From: Lewinellaceae bacterium | GTDB taxonomy: Bacteria; Bacteroidota; Bacteroidia; Chitinophagales; Saprospiraceae | Reading direction: 5' to 3' | Assembly (NCBI GenBank): GCA_020636355.1 | Contig: JACJYB010000001.1 | Span: 434,001-498,000 of the forward strand | DNA: 64,000 bases | Shown: positions 51,041 to 60,205 of the stretch, piece by piece | How positions within the stretch are numbered: position 1 is the stretch's first letter | How the letters are laid out: each line of letters opens with the position of its first letter | Translations under genes and position numbers: made by a program | Notes under the pieces: model-generated | What the model was told of the DNA's origin: nothing | The model's database searches: none | Seen by the model: the letters and a program-made list of their open reading frames with translations, nothing else

Positions 51041-52762
51041 ATGGCACAATCTCCCGTCAACGTAAATTCTACCGGAACAGCAACCAATACCTATGATGCT
51101 ATTGTCATCGGGTCAGGGATCAGTGGTGGATGGGCTGCGAAGGAATTATGTGATCAGGGGCTGAAAACCCTGGTCTTAGAACGGGGTAGGAATGTAGAAC
51201 ACCTCAAAGATTATCCCACTGCGATGAAGGGACCGTGGGAGTTTAAACATCACCTGCGGTTGCCCCGGCAAGTGCTGGATGATAACCCGGTCGTTGGCCG
51301 GTGTTATGCTTTCAACGACGCGACGCAACATTTTTTTGTCAAAGACAAAGAGCATCCCTACATCCAGGAAAAACCTTTTGACTGGATCCGTGGGTATCAG
51401 GTCGGTGGCAAAAGCCTGTTGTGGGCCCGGCAGACGCAGCGATGGAGTCGTTTTGAATTTGAAGGCCCGGCACGCGACGGCATTTACGAATGGCCGATCG
51501 GTTACGATGATCTGGCTCCCTGGTACAGTCATGTAGAGCGATTTGCCGGGATAAGCGGTAATTACGACGGTTTGGAAACCCTGCCCGATGGCGAATTCCT
51601 TCCTCCCTGGGAAATGAATTGTGTGGAGACGGAGATCCGGGGTCGCATCATGAACAAATATGCGGATCGTCATGTCATCCAGGGCCGGTGTGCTCATCTC
51701 ACCGAACCGAAGGAAATCCATGTGCAGCAGGGGCGCACGAAGTGCAATGCGCGTTCCCTCTGTGAAAGAGGCTGCCCTTTTGGTGCTTATTTTAGCTCCA
51801 ATTCGACCACCATACCCTGGGCAAAACGAACCGGTAACTTGACACTCCGTCCGGACAGTGTCGTCCATTCGATTATTTACGATGACAATCTGGGTAAAGC
51901 AACCGGGGTTCGCGTTGTGGATGCCCATACCCATGAGCTCACCGATTTCTATGCCCGCATCCTGTTTGTGAATGCGGCGACGCTAAACACCAACCTCCTG
52001 CTACTGAATTCAACCTCAAAAAGGTTTCCTCAGGGCCTGGGTAATGATCATGGCCTACTGGGTAAATACATCTTGTTTCACAACTACCGGGGACTGGTCA
52101 ACGGGGATTACGATGGGCCAGAGGACAAATATTATTTTGGCCGCCGGCCTACCCAGCCCATGCTGCCGAATTTCAGGAATGTGTATAAGCAGGAGATGGA
52201 CTTCCAACGTGGGTACATGTCCTTTTACGGCGCTGGCAGAGGCCAGGCCGATGGGAGTGACACATCCGGAATCGGCGCCGGATTTAAAGCGGCCATCGCG
52301 GAGCCTGGACCTTGGTTTGTATCGATGATGATCCAGGGAGAAACCATACCCAAGATCACCAATGAAGTCCGCATAAGCGGTGACCGGAAGGACGACTGGG
52401 ACATGCCGCTGTTAATTACCAATGTTGATTACGATGACAACGACCGGATGATGACGGAAGATTTTATCACCCAGGCATCTGAAATGCTGGAGGAGGGAGG
52501 CTGCCGGAATATTTCTTCCTGGAACTCTCAACAGGCACCTGGACTGGATATTCACGAAATGGGAGGCGTGCGGATGGGTAAGGATCCAAAAACTTCATTA
52601 CTCAATGCATGGAACCAGTTTCACAACTGTCCCAATGTATTTGTCACTGACGGAGCCTGTATGCCTACCACCGGTTGCCAGAATCCTTCACTGACGTTTA
52701 TGGCCCTAACGGCCAGGGCGGCCAATTATGCTGTAGAACAGTTGAGGAAGGGGGAGCTGTAG
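51041..52762 (+). CDS. GMC family oxidoreductase
   Basis: 573 residues. FAD-binding AIVIGSGISGGWAAKELCDQ near residue 20, LETLVLERG-like strand (KTLVLERGRN), VGGKSLLWARQTQRWS (flavin-binding loop), a Cys-containing CNARSLCERGCPFGAYFSSN stretch, and a C-terminal HEMGGVRMGKDPKTS and GCQNPSLTFMALTARAANYA. No signal peptide of its own; such subunits often travel with a Tat-exported small partner, which follows 97 bp downstream (gluconate 2-dehydrogenase subunit 3 type). Oxidises an alcohol or sugar at the periplasm; substrate unknown. Confidence 0.92.
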   Translation: MAQSPVNVNSTGTATNTYDAIVIGSGISGGWAAKELCDQGLKTLVLERGRNVEHLKDYPTAMKGPWEFKHHLRLPRQVLDDNPVVGRCYAFNDATQHFFVKDKEHPYIQEKPFDWIRGYQVGGKSLLWARQTQRWSRFEFEGPARDGIYEWPIGYDDLAPWYSHVERFAGISGNYDGLETLPDGEFLPPWEMNCVETEIRGRIMNKYADRHVIQGRCAHLTEPKEIHVQQGRTKCNARSLCERGCPFGAYFSSNSTTIPWAKRTGNLTLRPDSVVHSIIYDDNLGKATGVRVVDAHTHELTDFYARILFVNAATLNTNLLLLNSTSKRFPQGLGNDHGLLGKYILFHNYRGLVNGDYDGPEDKYYFGRRPTQPMLPNFRNVYKQEMDFQRGYMSFYGAGRGQADGSDTSGIGAGFKAAIAEPGPWFVSMMIQGETIPKITNEVRISGDRKDDWDMPLLITNVDYDDNDRMMTEDFITQASEMLEEGGCRNISSWNSQQAPGLDIHEMGGVRMGKDPKTSLLNAWNQFHNCPNVFVTDGACMPTTGCQNPSLTFMALTARAANYAVEQLRKGEL

Positions 52763-52767
52763 AGGAG

Positions 52768-52850
52768 CTATTAGATTTAAGATTTAAGATTTAAGATGTG
52801 AAATTTAAGATGTGAGATGTGAGAGACGAGATGTGAGATAAAAAATACAA
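52768..52850 (+). repeat. Short tandem repeats between the oxidoreductase subunit genes
   Basis: A run of agatttaag/agatgtgag-type 7-9-bp units, changing from tttaagat to gtgagatg. It fills most of the 97-bp gap between the GMC gene and its small partner. Confidence 0.6.
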
Positions 52851-52859
52851 AAATCAACC

Positions 52860-53411
52860 ATGGATCGAAGAACTCTATTACGCTCGATAGCCATTATTAC
52901 CGGTGCAACTGTAGTCGGTGGTGAATGGTTACTCAGCGGATGTAAAAGCCCCCAAGCGAAAACTGGATTGTTTTCAACTCAGGATGTTTCCTTGATGGAT
53001 GAAATAGCAGAAACGATCCTGCCGGCTACGGATATTCCCGGAGCTAAAGCAGCCGGGGTTGGTTCGTTTATGGCGTTAATGGTGGAGGATTGTTACAATC
53101 CGGATCAGCAAAATGCCTTTACCGAAGGGTTGACGAGCCTTGAAGCGCAGTGCTTGAAGTCTACCGGAAAATCCTTTTTAGCTGCTCAACCGGCGGATCG
53201 GGAAACATTCCTAATTGCTCAGGATCAGGAGGCTAAAAAGGCACTGGCCGAAGGCGGATTTCATTACTTCACCATGATCAAACAGCTGGTCTTGTTTAGC
53301 TATTTTACCACTGAAATAGGAGCTACCCAGGGCTTGCGATATGTTTCGGTTCCAGGCAGGTATGAGGGTTGCATTCCCTATGTAAAAGGGGAGAAGGCTT
53401 GGGCATTGTAG
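52860..53411 (+). CDS. Gluconate 2-dehydrogenase subunit 3 family protein
   Basis: 183 residues. The N-terminus is MDRRTLLRSIAIITGATVVG, a twin-arginine signal, with a Cys in WLLSGCKS that could also be lipidated. FSTQDVSLMDEIAETILPATDIPG and AAGVGSFMALMVEDCYNPDQQ match the family. These small subunits escort a GMC-type catalytic subunit through the Tat system. The third, cytochrome c subunit is not next door, so electrons probably go to a separate carrier. Confidence 0.88.
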   Translation: MDRRTLLRSIAIITGATVVGGEWLLSGCKSPQAKTGLFSTQDVSLMDEIAETILPATDIPGAKAAGVGSFMALMVEDCYNPDQQNAFTEGLTSLEAQCLKSTGKSFLAAQPADRETFLIAQDQEAKKALAEGGFHYFTMIKQLVLFSYFTTEIGATQGLRYVSVPGRYEGCIPYVKGEKAWAL

Positions 53412-53678
53412 AGCCCTTTTTTAAAATCGTAAACGATTGCAGGTGATTTTCGAATGAATAATCCTAAGCCTGGTCGCTATACGCAATTCGCAATTTTCAG
53501 GTCAAATCTTTTTCAGTTCCCGGCCAGAATTACGCAGATTATCCCGTAGGATGTGGATTGCATGCTTGGCATTCCTAAACTTCCCATGGAGACGAAAACA
53601 CGGAAACACCTAAACACGTTCGTGAACATGTTATCCTGCTTTTTCGTACCTTTTCCTAATCAATTGATCGCCTGGCTT

Positions 53679-54722
53679 ATGGCTTCACCCGAAGTATATA
53701 TATCGCATGCCTGGGGAGGGGAGAGTGACGTTGTCCTCAAAAAGATCGTCGACCGGCTCCAGCATGAAAAGATCAACCTGGTCTACGACCACAAAGACCT
53801 GCAATACCGAGGTAGCATCCGTGCCTTTATGGATGAATTGGGTAAGTCCAAGGCTGTGATCATCATCCTCAGCAACAAATACCTGCATTCGGAATATTGC
53901 ATGTTTGAGTTGCTGCAGATCTACAACAATGAGCGGTTTATGGACCGCATCTTCCCGGTGGTGCTGGATGAAGTGAACATTGCCAAGTCGACCGAACGGA
54001 TTGAGTTGGTTAAATACTGGGAAAACCAATCGTTCGAGTTGGAAGAAAAGATCAGGGAGTTGCGTTCGCTTTCCTATATTGAGGGTATTACCGATGACCT
54101 CAATTTGTATGGGGACATCCGGAAGAATATCGCCAAACTAACCTACATTCTCCGCGATATCAATACCCTTAATATCCGACTGCATACCGAAGAAAACTTT
54201 GAAAGCCTGGTCAAACAGATTCAGGAGGCTTTAAAGCGAATACCCTTGCCGGAAAAAGCAACCCAACTGGAGTGGCGCGATAAGAAGTCCGGAAAGGTCA
54301 AATGGTGGGTCTATGCGGCACCGGTTATTATTTTGATGCTCCTAGCAGGGATGTGGTTGTTTCGACCAACGAAGATCGTCAGCTCAAACGCTCCTAATTT
54401 TGATGCCTGGCTGGGTACCTGGCACCAGGAAGTGCAGAGCGAAGGCGATCCCATCCGGGGCGATGTCTTATTGTCCATGGATAAAAACCGGCTTACCGGC
54501 ATGGTGTCCAATTTGTATGCGGACCATTCCACCTCCTCCAATGAATTGTTTGATCTGACCGTCTCCAATAATGGCAGGCGTCTGGAGGGGAAATGGAAGA
54601 CCATTGAATTGCTAAGCCCGCAGGAAGGCACCTTCTCCTGGCAACTGGAAGGGGATCAATTTGAAGGTTATTATACCGTTGGTGATAACCCGCAAAAATT
54701 CTACTGGAACGGGAAGCGATAA
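53679..54722 (+). CDS. Membrane-anchored TIR-domain protein with C-terminal beta domain
   Basis: 347 residues from the ATG at 53679 (MASPEVYISHAWGGESDVVL). Residues 1-140 form a TIR domain: EVYISHAWGG, DHKDLQYRGS, VIIILSNKYLHSEYC and the putative catalytic Glu at residue 77 (YCMFELLQ). A linker is followed by one membrane helix at about 209-228 (WWVYAAPVIILMLLAGMWLF) and a 110-residue beta-rich domain with FDAWLGTWHQEV and EGKWKTIEL, lipocalin-like in pattern. The predicted topology puts TIR inside and the beta domain in the periplasm. TIR domains often cleave NAD+ in phage defence, but function here is inference. The next gene starts 30 bp downstream. Confidence 0.82.
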   Translation: MASPEVYISHAWGGESDVVLKKIVDRLQHEKINLVYDHKDLQYRGSIRAFMDELGKSKAVIIILSNKYLHSEYCMFELLQIYNNERFMDRIFPVVLDEVNIAKSTERIELVKYWENQSFELEEKIRELRSLSYIEGITDDLNLYGDIRKNIAKLTYILRDINTLNIRLHTEENFESLVKQIQEALKRIPLPEKATQLEWRDKKSGKVKWWVYAAPVIILMLLAGMWLFRPTKIVSSNAPNFDAWLGTWHQEVQSEGDPIRGDVLLSMDKNRLTGMVSNLYADHSTSSNELFDLTVSNNGRRLEGKWKTIELLSPQEGTFSWQLEGDQFEGYYTVGDNPQKFYWNGKR

Positions 54723-54752
54723 ATACGTAAATTACGGTTACATCAGCTGTCT

Positions 54753-55709
54753 ATGATCAAGCGATTACGTCTTATTCGTGCTCTCTTACCCATTTTGGTG
54801 TTCGGATTTATTGGTACTTCTTCCAGCGGGCAGTCGCTCGGATTCCTGGATACCACGGCTCAGCTATTTATTGGCGGAGCTTCCACCTACATCCTGCCCA
54901 AGGATCAATTGGAAGTTCAGTTTACCAATGGCCTGACCTCCTACTGGCTAGCGTATAATGAATTTACGCAGGATAACTACAGCCGCATCGCCAACCGGCG
55001 CCGCACCACTTTTTTCCAGCAGAAATTAAGAGCGATCTATGGCTTCTCCGCTTCCCAGCGGTGGGATCTCGGTGTGGAGGCATCGTACAATCATTACCGC
55101 GATGACGACGATGCGCGCAGCTCACCTTTAAGGGTGTTTAGTGATGGCCATCCCGAGACCGGCTATTCCTATCGAGGGCTTGCTTCGTTGGGGTTTCGGT
55201 TTCGAGCAACGCCGGTCGCTTCATTGCCTGAGTGGACCATCCAGGCAGGCTATTCCTTTCCGGTCGGCAATCTTGCCCCTTCTGTCAAGCGCCTGCTCAG
55301 CAGTGACCTGAGTACGGCTGACTTGTTATCTACATTTTTCCGCAAGATCGGCGACGGTTCGTACTATTTCGTGCAAGCCCAGGGGCTTTATCAATATTCG
55401 ACGGAACGGGTGAATTATCAAGGGGCCGGGTCCTTTTATCTGGTCCAGCGATTAGGCGGCTCCTGGTATCTTTTTCCAGGTCTTAGCTATGTGTGGAGTA
55501 ACCAGAGCCAGAAACGGGGTAACTATTCCAACATCAGTCAGATTATTTTCGGTGGCGTAGGCCTGCAGTGGCAACCTCGTTTTGCGTATAGTTTTTCCCT
55601 GGTATACCTGTATCCTTTCCGCTACGATATCGGCAGCCCATTTGTTGAGGTGGTACCGAACAGCTATGCAAGTATAAACCTGGGAGTTCGCGCGTTGCTG
55701 AACCACTAA
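54753..55709 (+). CDS. Predicted outer-membrane beta-barrel protein
   Basis: 318 residues. Signal peptide ALLPILVFGFIGTSSS ending near SGQ. The mature part shows alternating hydrophobic/polar strands (ATPVASLPEWTIQAGYSF, GSWYLFPGLSYVWSNQS, GGVGLQWQPRFAYSFSLVYL) typical of Bacteroidota outer-membrane proteins, and ends in a strand (SYASINLGVRALL). No specific family was recognised. It lies 30 bp downstream of the TIR gene on the same strand, so the two are probably co-transcribed. Confidence 0.7.
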   Translation: MIKRLRLIRALLPILVFGFIGTSSSGQSLGFLDTTAQLFIGGASTYILPKDQLEVQFTNGLTSYWLAYNEFTQDNYSRIANRRRTTFFQQKLRAIYGFSASQRWDLGVEASYNHYRDDDDARSSPLRVFSDGHPETGYSYRGLASLGFRFRATPVASLPEWTIQAGYSFPVGNLAPSVKRLLSSDLSTADLLSTFFRKIGDGSYYFVQAQGLYQYSTERVNYQGAGSFYLVQRLGGSWYLFPGLSYVWSNQSQKRGNYSNISQIIFGGVGLQWQPRFAYSFSLVYLYPFRYDIGSPFVEVVPNSYASINLGVRALLNH

Positions 55710-55755
55710 GGATCCGGAAGTTTTTCAACCCTGTGTCCCACTATGCTTCAGAACA

Positions 55756-58254
55756 CTATTTCTGCGGTTTCACCTGAATGGGAAGATTTTTTCCTCCGGA
55801 AGGCAGTTTGAAGTTGATTTGCCCCTTATCGTCGCTGATTACTATTTGCTCTTGTCCGCTGGCCAGGATGGAATAAGTGCCATTAGGTTTTTCCACCGTA
55901 ATCGAATAGGCAAGTGGACTGTCTCCATCCGATGATTGCTCCCAACGATACGCTTCCGCATCCCATTGCTGAATTTCAAGGCCAAGATCCACACTGGTCA
56001 GGACCCTTATGGAAGGCTGGTCTTCGTTTCCAGCAAAAAAACTCAATGCATTCTTATCGGCATAGAATCCGAAATCCCGGCTAGCAGTTACCTTGAATTG
56101 CCCATTGGAAACGGAATACCGGCCTGTGTTTAAATGTATTTCCAGAGGCTCTCCGCGAAAGTGGTAACGCAACGTTGTCCCGGACAATTTATCCGGAAGG
56201 TGCGGGTTCAGGTAGAGCCGATTGTACCGTGGGTTGACGCCATACAAGGATTTGTACAATCCGACCAAAGCCAGGCTGTTTCCGGCCAGAATATCATCAC
56301 CCAATCCATCCTGATGTACGCGTCCGTACCGCTGGTAGGCCAGTCCATCCTGGTCGTAACGATCCAGTACGTTTTGTACATATTTCAGGGCCAGGTCCGG
56401 CTGATACCCGGCGTAAGCTTGCACACCTACACTGCCCCAGGATAAAAAGAGATCACCATTTTCGTAATTGGGAAATGGAAACTGCCAGTCATTGCCTTCG
56501 CCAAAGGCATAAGGAAAGATGCATATCGGCCAGAAAAATAAATTTTCGTGCGCGGTCTGCTCTTCGATCTTATCCAGGATAGCATGACTGCGTAGCGTGT
56601 CATCACAAAGGCCATAAGCAACCGCCATCAGATTGACGGGAACGACCAGATTATCACCGTGGATGCTGTTATCCGGCTCCCGCCAATGAATATACCAGCG
56701 GTTGTGAGCATCCCAGAATCCGCCTTCTTCGGTGCTCAGGTTGAAACTCTTTTTCATCGCAGCAGCATAACGGCCATATTCCATTGCCTTGGTATGGTCC
56801 TGCAACTGTTCCTCGATCTGGCTCCATAAGGTAAGGGCGTAATACAGCTTGGCATTGACAAAGGCATTTTCATAGGACGCCCAAATGATATCGATCCAGT
56901 CACTTCCTCGCCGCTCGCTCTGAGAATCTGTCATCATTTCTACCAAATGATTTCCATTGTTATCCCGCATGAGGAGGTAGTCCAGGGCTTTTTCACAGGT
57001 AAATTTATGTTGCATGACCCAGGCCAGATCACCGGTCAGGTCGAAGACCTGGGCTACATTGGCAACAAAATCGGCGTTAGAGTCCATCAGATAGCCCCAC
57101 TGTGCTTCGTAAAATCCCCAGGGATTAACGCTGCCGGGGATGGCATCTTCATCCAGGTAGGCCCACCGGGCAATCACTCTGCCATCCGGTTGAATGGCGT
57201 GATCCCGATAGTTATCCAGGCATTCCTGGTAGCCTTTTATGTAGGATTCATCGTTGATGCCGATTGCAAACTCTGCGATGTATTGTTCGTGCAGACAGAT
57301 GGGGCCATAGGGGGTATGCCAACTGTTCCCGCCAAATAACTTCCTGTCGATGACTCCGATCCGGGCTACCGTATTTAGCAAATTCCCAACCTGCTGACCA
57401 TCCAGCCCTGCCAGGTTGCCGCGATCGTATGCTTCATGATAGTTCAGGTAGGAGAGGGTGATGGTTTCCTTGGATTTCCCTTTGGACAACTGAAAATTAT
57501 CCCAGACATCGGTCTTGCCCCGGATAAATCGACTTCTTTTTTCTTTTTCGTAGCGGGGTGTCATCTCCTCATCGGATACGGTGATGTGATAAACGAGTTC
57601 ATCGGTTTCCGAGCGGCTGTATTTCATGGCAACTTGTTTACCTGGATCAGCCACCTGAACCTGTAGTCCGTTGCCGGTTTTGCTGTTCCAGAAAATGGAA
57701 CTGTTGGAGTGCACGCCGTAGGTGCATTTTTTCTGATTGAACAGGTAGAACCAGGCGATTCCGCCATAGCTGAGGAATGCGCCGTCCCAGGTATCGATGC
57801 GATCAAAATGAAACGCCGGAAAGGCCGCCTCTTCAGCTTGCATGGTCCGCGGAATGTTCCGGTCAATTTCAAATTGAATCGCTGTATCGGATAAAGTGAA
57901 ATGCCAGGTTTCCCGGATCCATTCTTTCCCGCTCCCGTAGTTTATGTTGCGAATAATGATTTCATTTTCACTCGATTTTACGACAGGGTCGTGTTCCAGT
58001 TGTTGGGTGGAATACGTGCCCGAGGCGGTGCGTACTTCTGAATAAATGCCTGCATGGCCGGAGAGGACTTGCTGACCATTCAGGTTCAATGTTGAAATGA
58101 CACATTTTTGTCCATATTCAAGCGTGAGACGCATTGTTGAATTCCCAAAGGTGATTGATTTGGTTTCGATTTGATCCTGGATCAGGATATTTCCACCAAT
58201 TAGCGGGAGGAAAGTTAAAAGGAGCACAGCACCCAAAAACCATTTATTTTTCAT
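55756..58254 (-). CDS. Secreted six-hairpin (alpha/alpha-barrel) glycosidase-like protein
   Basis: 832 residues from the ATG at 58254 (MKNKWFLGAVLLLTFLPLIG, signal peptide); the frame open to 58425 covers the 3' end of the DUF998 gene. An N-terminal beta-sandwich (about 30-290) is followed by an alpha/alpha toroid with WGFYEAQWGYLMDSNADFV, SERRGSDWIDIIWASYENAF, EEGGFWDAHNRWYIHWREPD and HGDNLVVPVNLMAVAYGL, then a C-terminal beta part (LYLNPHLPDKLSGTTLRYHF). Acidic residues in ERRGSDWID and EGGFWD could be catalytic. It resembles six-hairpin glycosidases, but I cannot assign a GH family or substrate. Confidence 0.75.
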   Translation of the reverse strand: MKNKWFLGAVLLLTFLPLIGGNILIQDQIETKSITFGNSTMRLTLEYGQKCVISTLNLNGQQVLSGHAGIYSEVRTASGTYSTQQLEHDPVVKSSENEIIIRNINYGSGKEWIRETWHFTLSDTAIQFEIDRNIPRTMQAEEAAFPAFHFDRIDTWDGAFLSYGGIAWFYLFNQKKCTYGVHSNSSIFWNSKTGNGLQVQVADPGKQVAMKYSRSETDELVYHITVSDEEMTPRYEKEKRSRFIRGKTDVWDNFQLSKGKSKETITLSYLNYHEAYDRGNLAGLDGQQVGNLLNTVARIGVIDRKLFGGNSWHTPYGPICLHEQYIAEFAIGINDESYIKGYQECLDNYRDHAIQPDGRVIARWAYLDEDAIPGSVNPWGFYEAQWGYLMDSNADFVANVAQVFDLTGDLAWVMQHKFTCEKALDYLLMRDNNGNHLVEMMTDSQSERRGSDWIDIIWASYENAFVNAKLYYALTLWSQIEEQLQDHTKAMEYGRYAAAMKKSFNLSTEEGGFWDAHNRWYIHWREPDNSIHGDNLVVPVNLMAVAYGLCDDTLRSHAILDKIEEQTAHENLFFWPICIFPYAFGEGNDWQFPFPNYENGDLFLSWGSVGVQAYAGYQPDLALKYVQNVLDRYDQDGLAYQRYGRVHQDGLGDDILAGNSLALVGLYKSLYGVNPRYNRLYLNPHLPDKLSGTTLRYHFRGEPLEIHLNTGRYSVSNGQFKVTASRDFGFYADKNALSFFAGNEDQPSIRVLTSVDLGLEIQQWDAEAYRWEQSSDGDSPLAYSITVEKPNGTYSILASGQEQIVISDDKGQINFKLPSGGKNLPIQVKPQK

Positions 58255-58280
58255 GTTCCTATTTTCAATGCCCATTCGGG

Positions 58281-58919
58281 TTAAGCAATTCTTTTCCAAT
58301 AAGCTACAACCATCCAACCAAAAGAAATGATAAAAAGAATCCGCTGCCAGATGCCCATATACTCCGGTTTGTAAAAGATCAGCGCTGATAAAAGGCCGGC
58401 CATCATGGCGATGGAGAAAGCCCACCAGCGTGCTCCGGGTTTGGAAAGGACAAGGCCGGTTGAAAATGCCAATGCAATGAAGGAAAATCCGGTTAGCGAT
58501 GCAAATATCGAATGCAGGTCATCTTCCCGGACACTGTAGGTTAACTCCGGATCAATAGGCATATGGTGAAAGATGCCTACCAGGATCAGACTCAGGCTGA
58601 AAACGATCAGAGCGATCCGGTGGAACCAAAGTTTGCCTAACGCCGCCCATCCGCTAATCAGGCTTCCTAAACCAAGCAGGATGAAAGTTAGGTTCATGAT
58701 CCAGGCATTAGGGGTTTGTTGCGCACCTAATTCACTGGTGGTATTATGGATTATGGAATATCCCGGTGCACTGTAATCCGGAAGAAAAAAAACAACCGCC
58801 AACAAGATCAGGTAGGCTAAAAGCAGATAAATCGGTTTTCCTGTACTGGATTTTTGCAATGGTTGTTGTGTTGTTATGGAATAATCCTGCTTCTGATCGT
58901 TGCCCTGGAATTTTGACAA
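58281..58919 (-). CDS. DUF998 family membrane protein
   Basis: 212 residues from a TTG start at 58919. About six membrane helices. The family signature is visible as YSIIHNTTSELGAQQTPNAW (the 'SELg...tpn.....f...g' segment) near residue 55. Function unknown. It ends 26 bp before the glycosidase start on the same strand and probably shares its transcript. Confidence 0.8.
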   Translation of the reverse strand: MSKFQGNDQKQDYSITTQQPLQKSSTGKPIYLLLAYLILLAVVFFLPDYSAPGYSIIHNTTSELGAQQTPNAWIMNLTFILLGLGSLISGWAALGKLWFHRIALIVFSLSLILVGIFHHMPIDPELTYSVREDDLHSIFASLTGFSFIALAFSTGLVLSKPGARWWAFSIAMMAGLLSALIFYKPEYMGIWQRILFIISFGWMVVAYWKRIA

Positions 58920-59172
58920 CTCAATGTAGTTCTTTTTCGTGGCCGGAGAATTAAAACGGTGCGCCTAATGGTGTCAGCAAACCCGATTTTTCTTTCGATG
59001 TTTTACAGGTAGGCCTTTTCGGATGTGTGAAGAAAAGTAACGGAGTGTCCTGCACTCGGGATACCGCCCGGACCGGGAATCTCGGGTCGATCAGTGATCG
59101 CTTATGGAAACAATTCAATATTCCGGCACATCAATAGTGATTGCCATCCTGGTATTTCTGAAACGCGGTCAA

Positions 59173-59919
59173 CTATTTCGAGGTGGGAGCCATATCCCGG
59201 TGGATTATTAAGTACGATTCAATCTCTTTTTGCAGAATTATGGCATCTTTCCGGTAGCTGTCCAGTGCCAGGAAAAGGCGACGCAGCAAAGCATTGAAAA
59301 ATGCTATTTTGTTTTTAAATATCGGACTCCGGGTGGCATAGAGGCTCAATTTATCAAATTTTTCCTGCCAGAATGCCTGAAAAAACCATGCTTCATGTTC
59401 CTCCCAGTAAGCATAATTGCGATGAAAGCTGGTAAACGCTTCCCTGCTCTTTATGTCAATATCTACGGTGTATTTGTTGTAAAAATCAGCGATTAGGTTG
59501 TTGAGGTCTCTGCTTTTCTGATCCATAGCAACTTTGGTCTTTAGGAGATTGGATTTTTCCTGGCTGATGGCAAAATCCGGATAGGAAGAAAAGGACCGGT
59601 ACAAAGAATCATTGTTTATCCAGTCCTCGGCCGAATAGGCTCCATTTAAAATCCGGGTCAGGGTATTGACCTTCCACTCAAAGATGGGCAAATATTCGTT
59701 CAGGATCTGAACATCGTTATCGATCTCGTCGATGATCGAAAGATAAATGCGATCCAGCTCTTGTTTCGACTTGCGGTTTTCATTCCAATTATTGATTTGT
59801 AGTGCGATTAAAATCCCGATAACGACAAGGATGATTTCACCAAAGGCGTAGCCAAGATATTTGCCGATCTTACTTTGATTGAACAGGGATAATCGTATCC
59901 TTCCGAATATTCTTTTCAT
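59173..59919 (-). CDS. DUF6090 family protein
   Basis: 248 residues. N-terminal KIGKYLGYAFGEIILVVIGI followed by LIALQINNWNENRKSKQEL: one membrane helix and the conserved 'YaiGEI.LVviGIliAlqinnWne' box of DUF6090, a family abundant and often multi-copy in Bacteroidota. The rest is helical with heptad-like spacing. Function unknown. Just upstream lies a 66-codon open frame without a start codon (59946-60143). Confidence 0.88.
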   Translation of the reverse strand: MKRIFGRIRLSLFNQSKIGKYLGYAFGEIILVVIGILIALQINNWNENRKSKQELDRIYLSIIDEIDNDVQILNEYLPIFEWKVNTLTRILNGAYSAEDWINNDSLYRSFSSYPDFAISQEKSNLLKTKVAMDQKSRDLNNLIADFYNKYTVDIDIKSREAFTSFHRNYAYWEEHEAWFFQAFWQEKFDKLSLYATRSPIFKNKIAFFNALLRRLFLALDSYRKDAIILQKEIESYLIIHRDMAPTSK

Positions 59920-60205
59920 TCAAAAGTCTTGATCACTCAATTTAATTAATTTTCACGGTCAGTGAATTCATTTGTGACGAGATCTCCCTGGCATTCCGGT
60001 GGCCTCCATTCGAGAATTATGTCGAGGAAAGTTTTTGCCTGGTCTAGGGAAAATACCTTTCCGGCAACTGAATTTGGTTCTCCGGGGAAGAGAAAATACC
60101 TTCGGGAATTGATGATCAGGTACTTGGTGTAGGTGCTATCCTGTCAGCAACTCCGGATAGATATTTATAAAACCAACAACTATTCCAGTTAATCGGCTAA
60201 TCATT

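Noticed and set aside
51176..51934. 252-codon antisense frame inside the GMC oxidoreductase
   Set aside because: The sense strand encodes a complete, motif-rich GMC protein; the antisense frame has no recognisable family or start signals.
53395..53425. Possible terminator after the gluconate dehydrogenase subunit 3 gene
   Set aside because: Only a 4-bp GGGC/GCCC stem precedes the T-run; insufficient.
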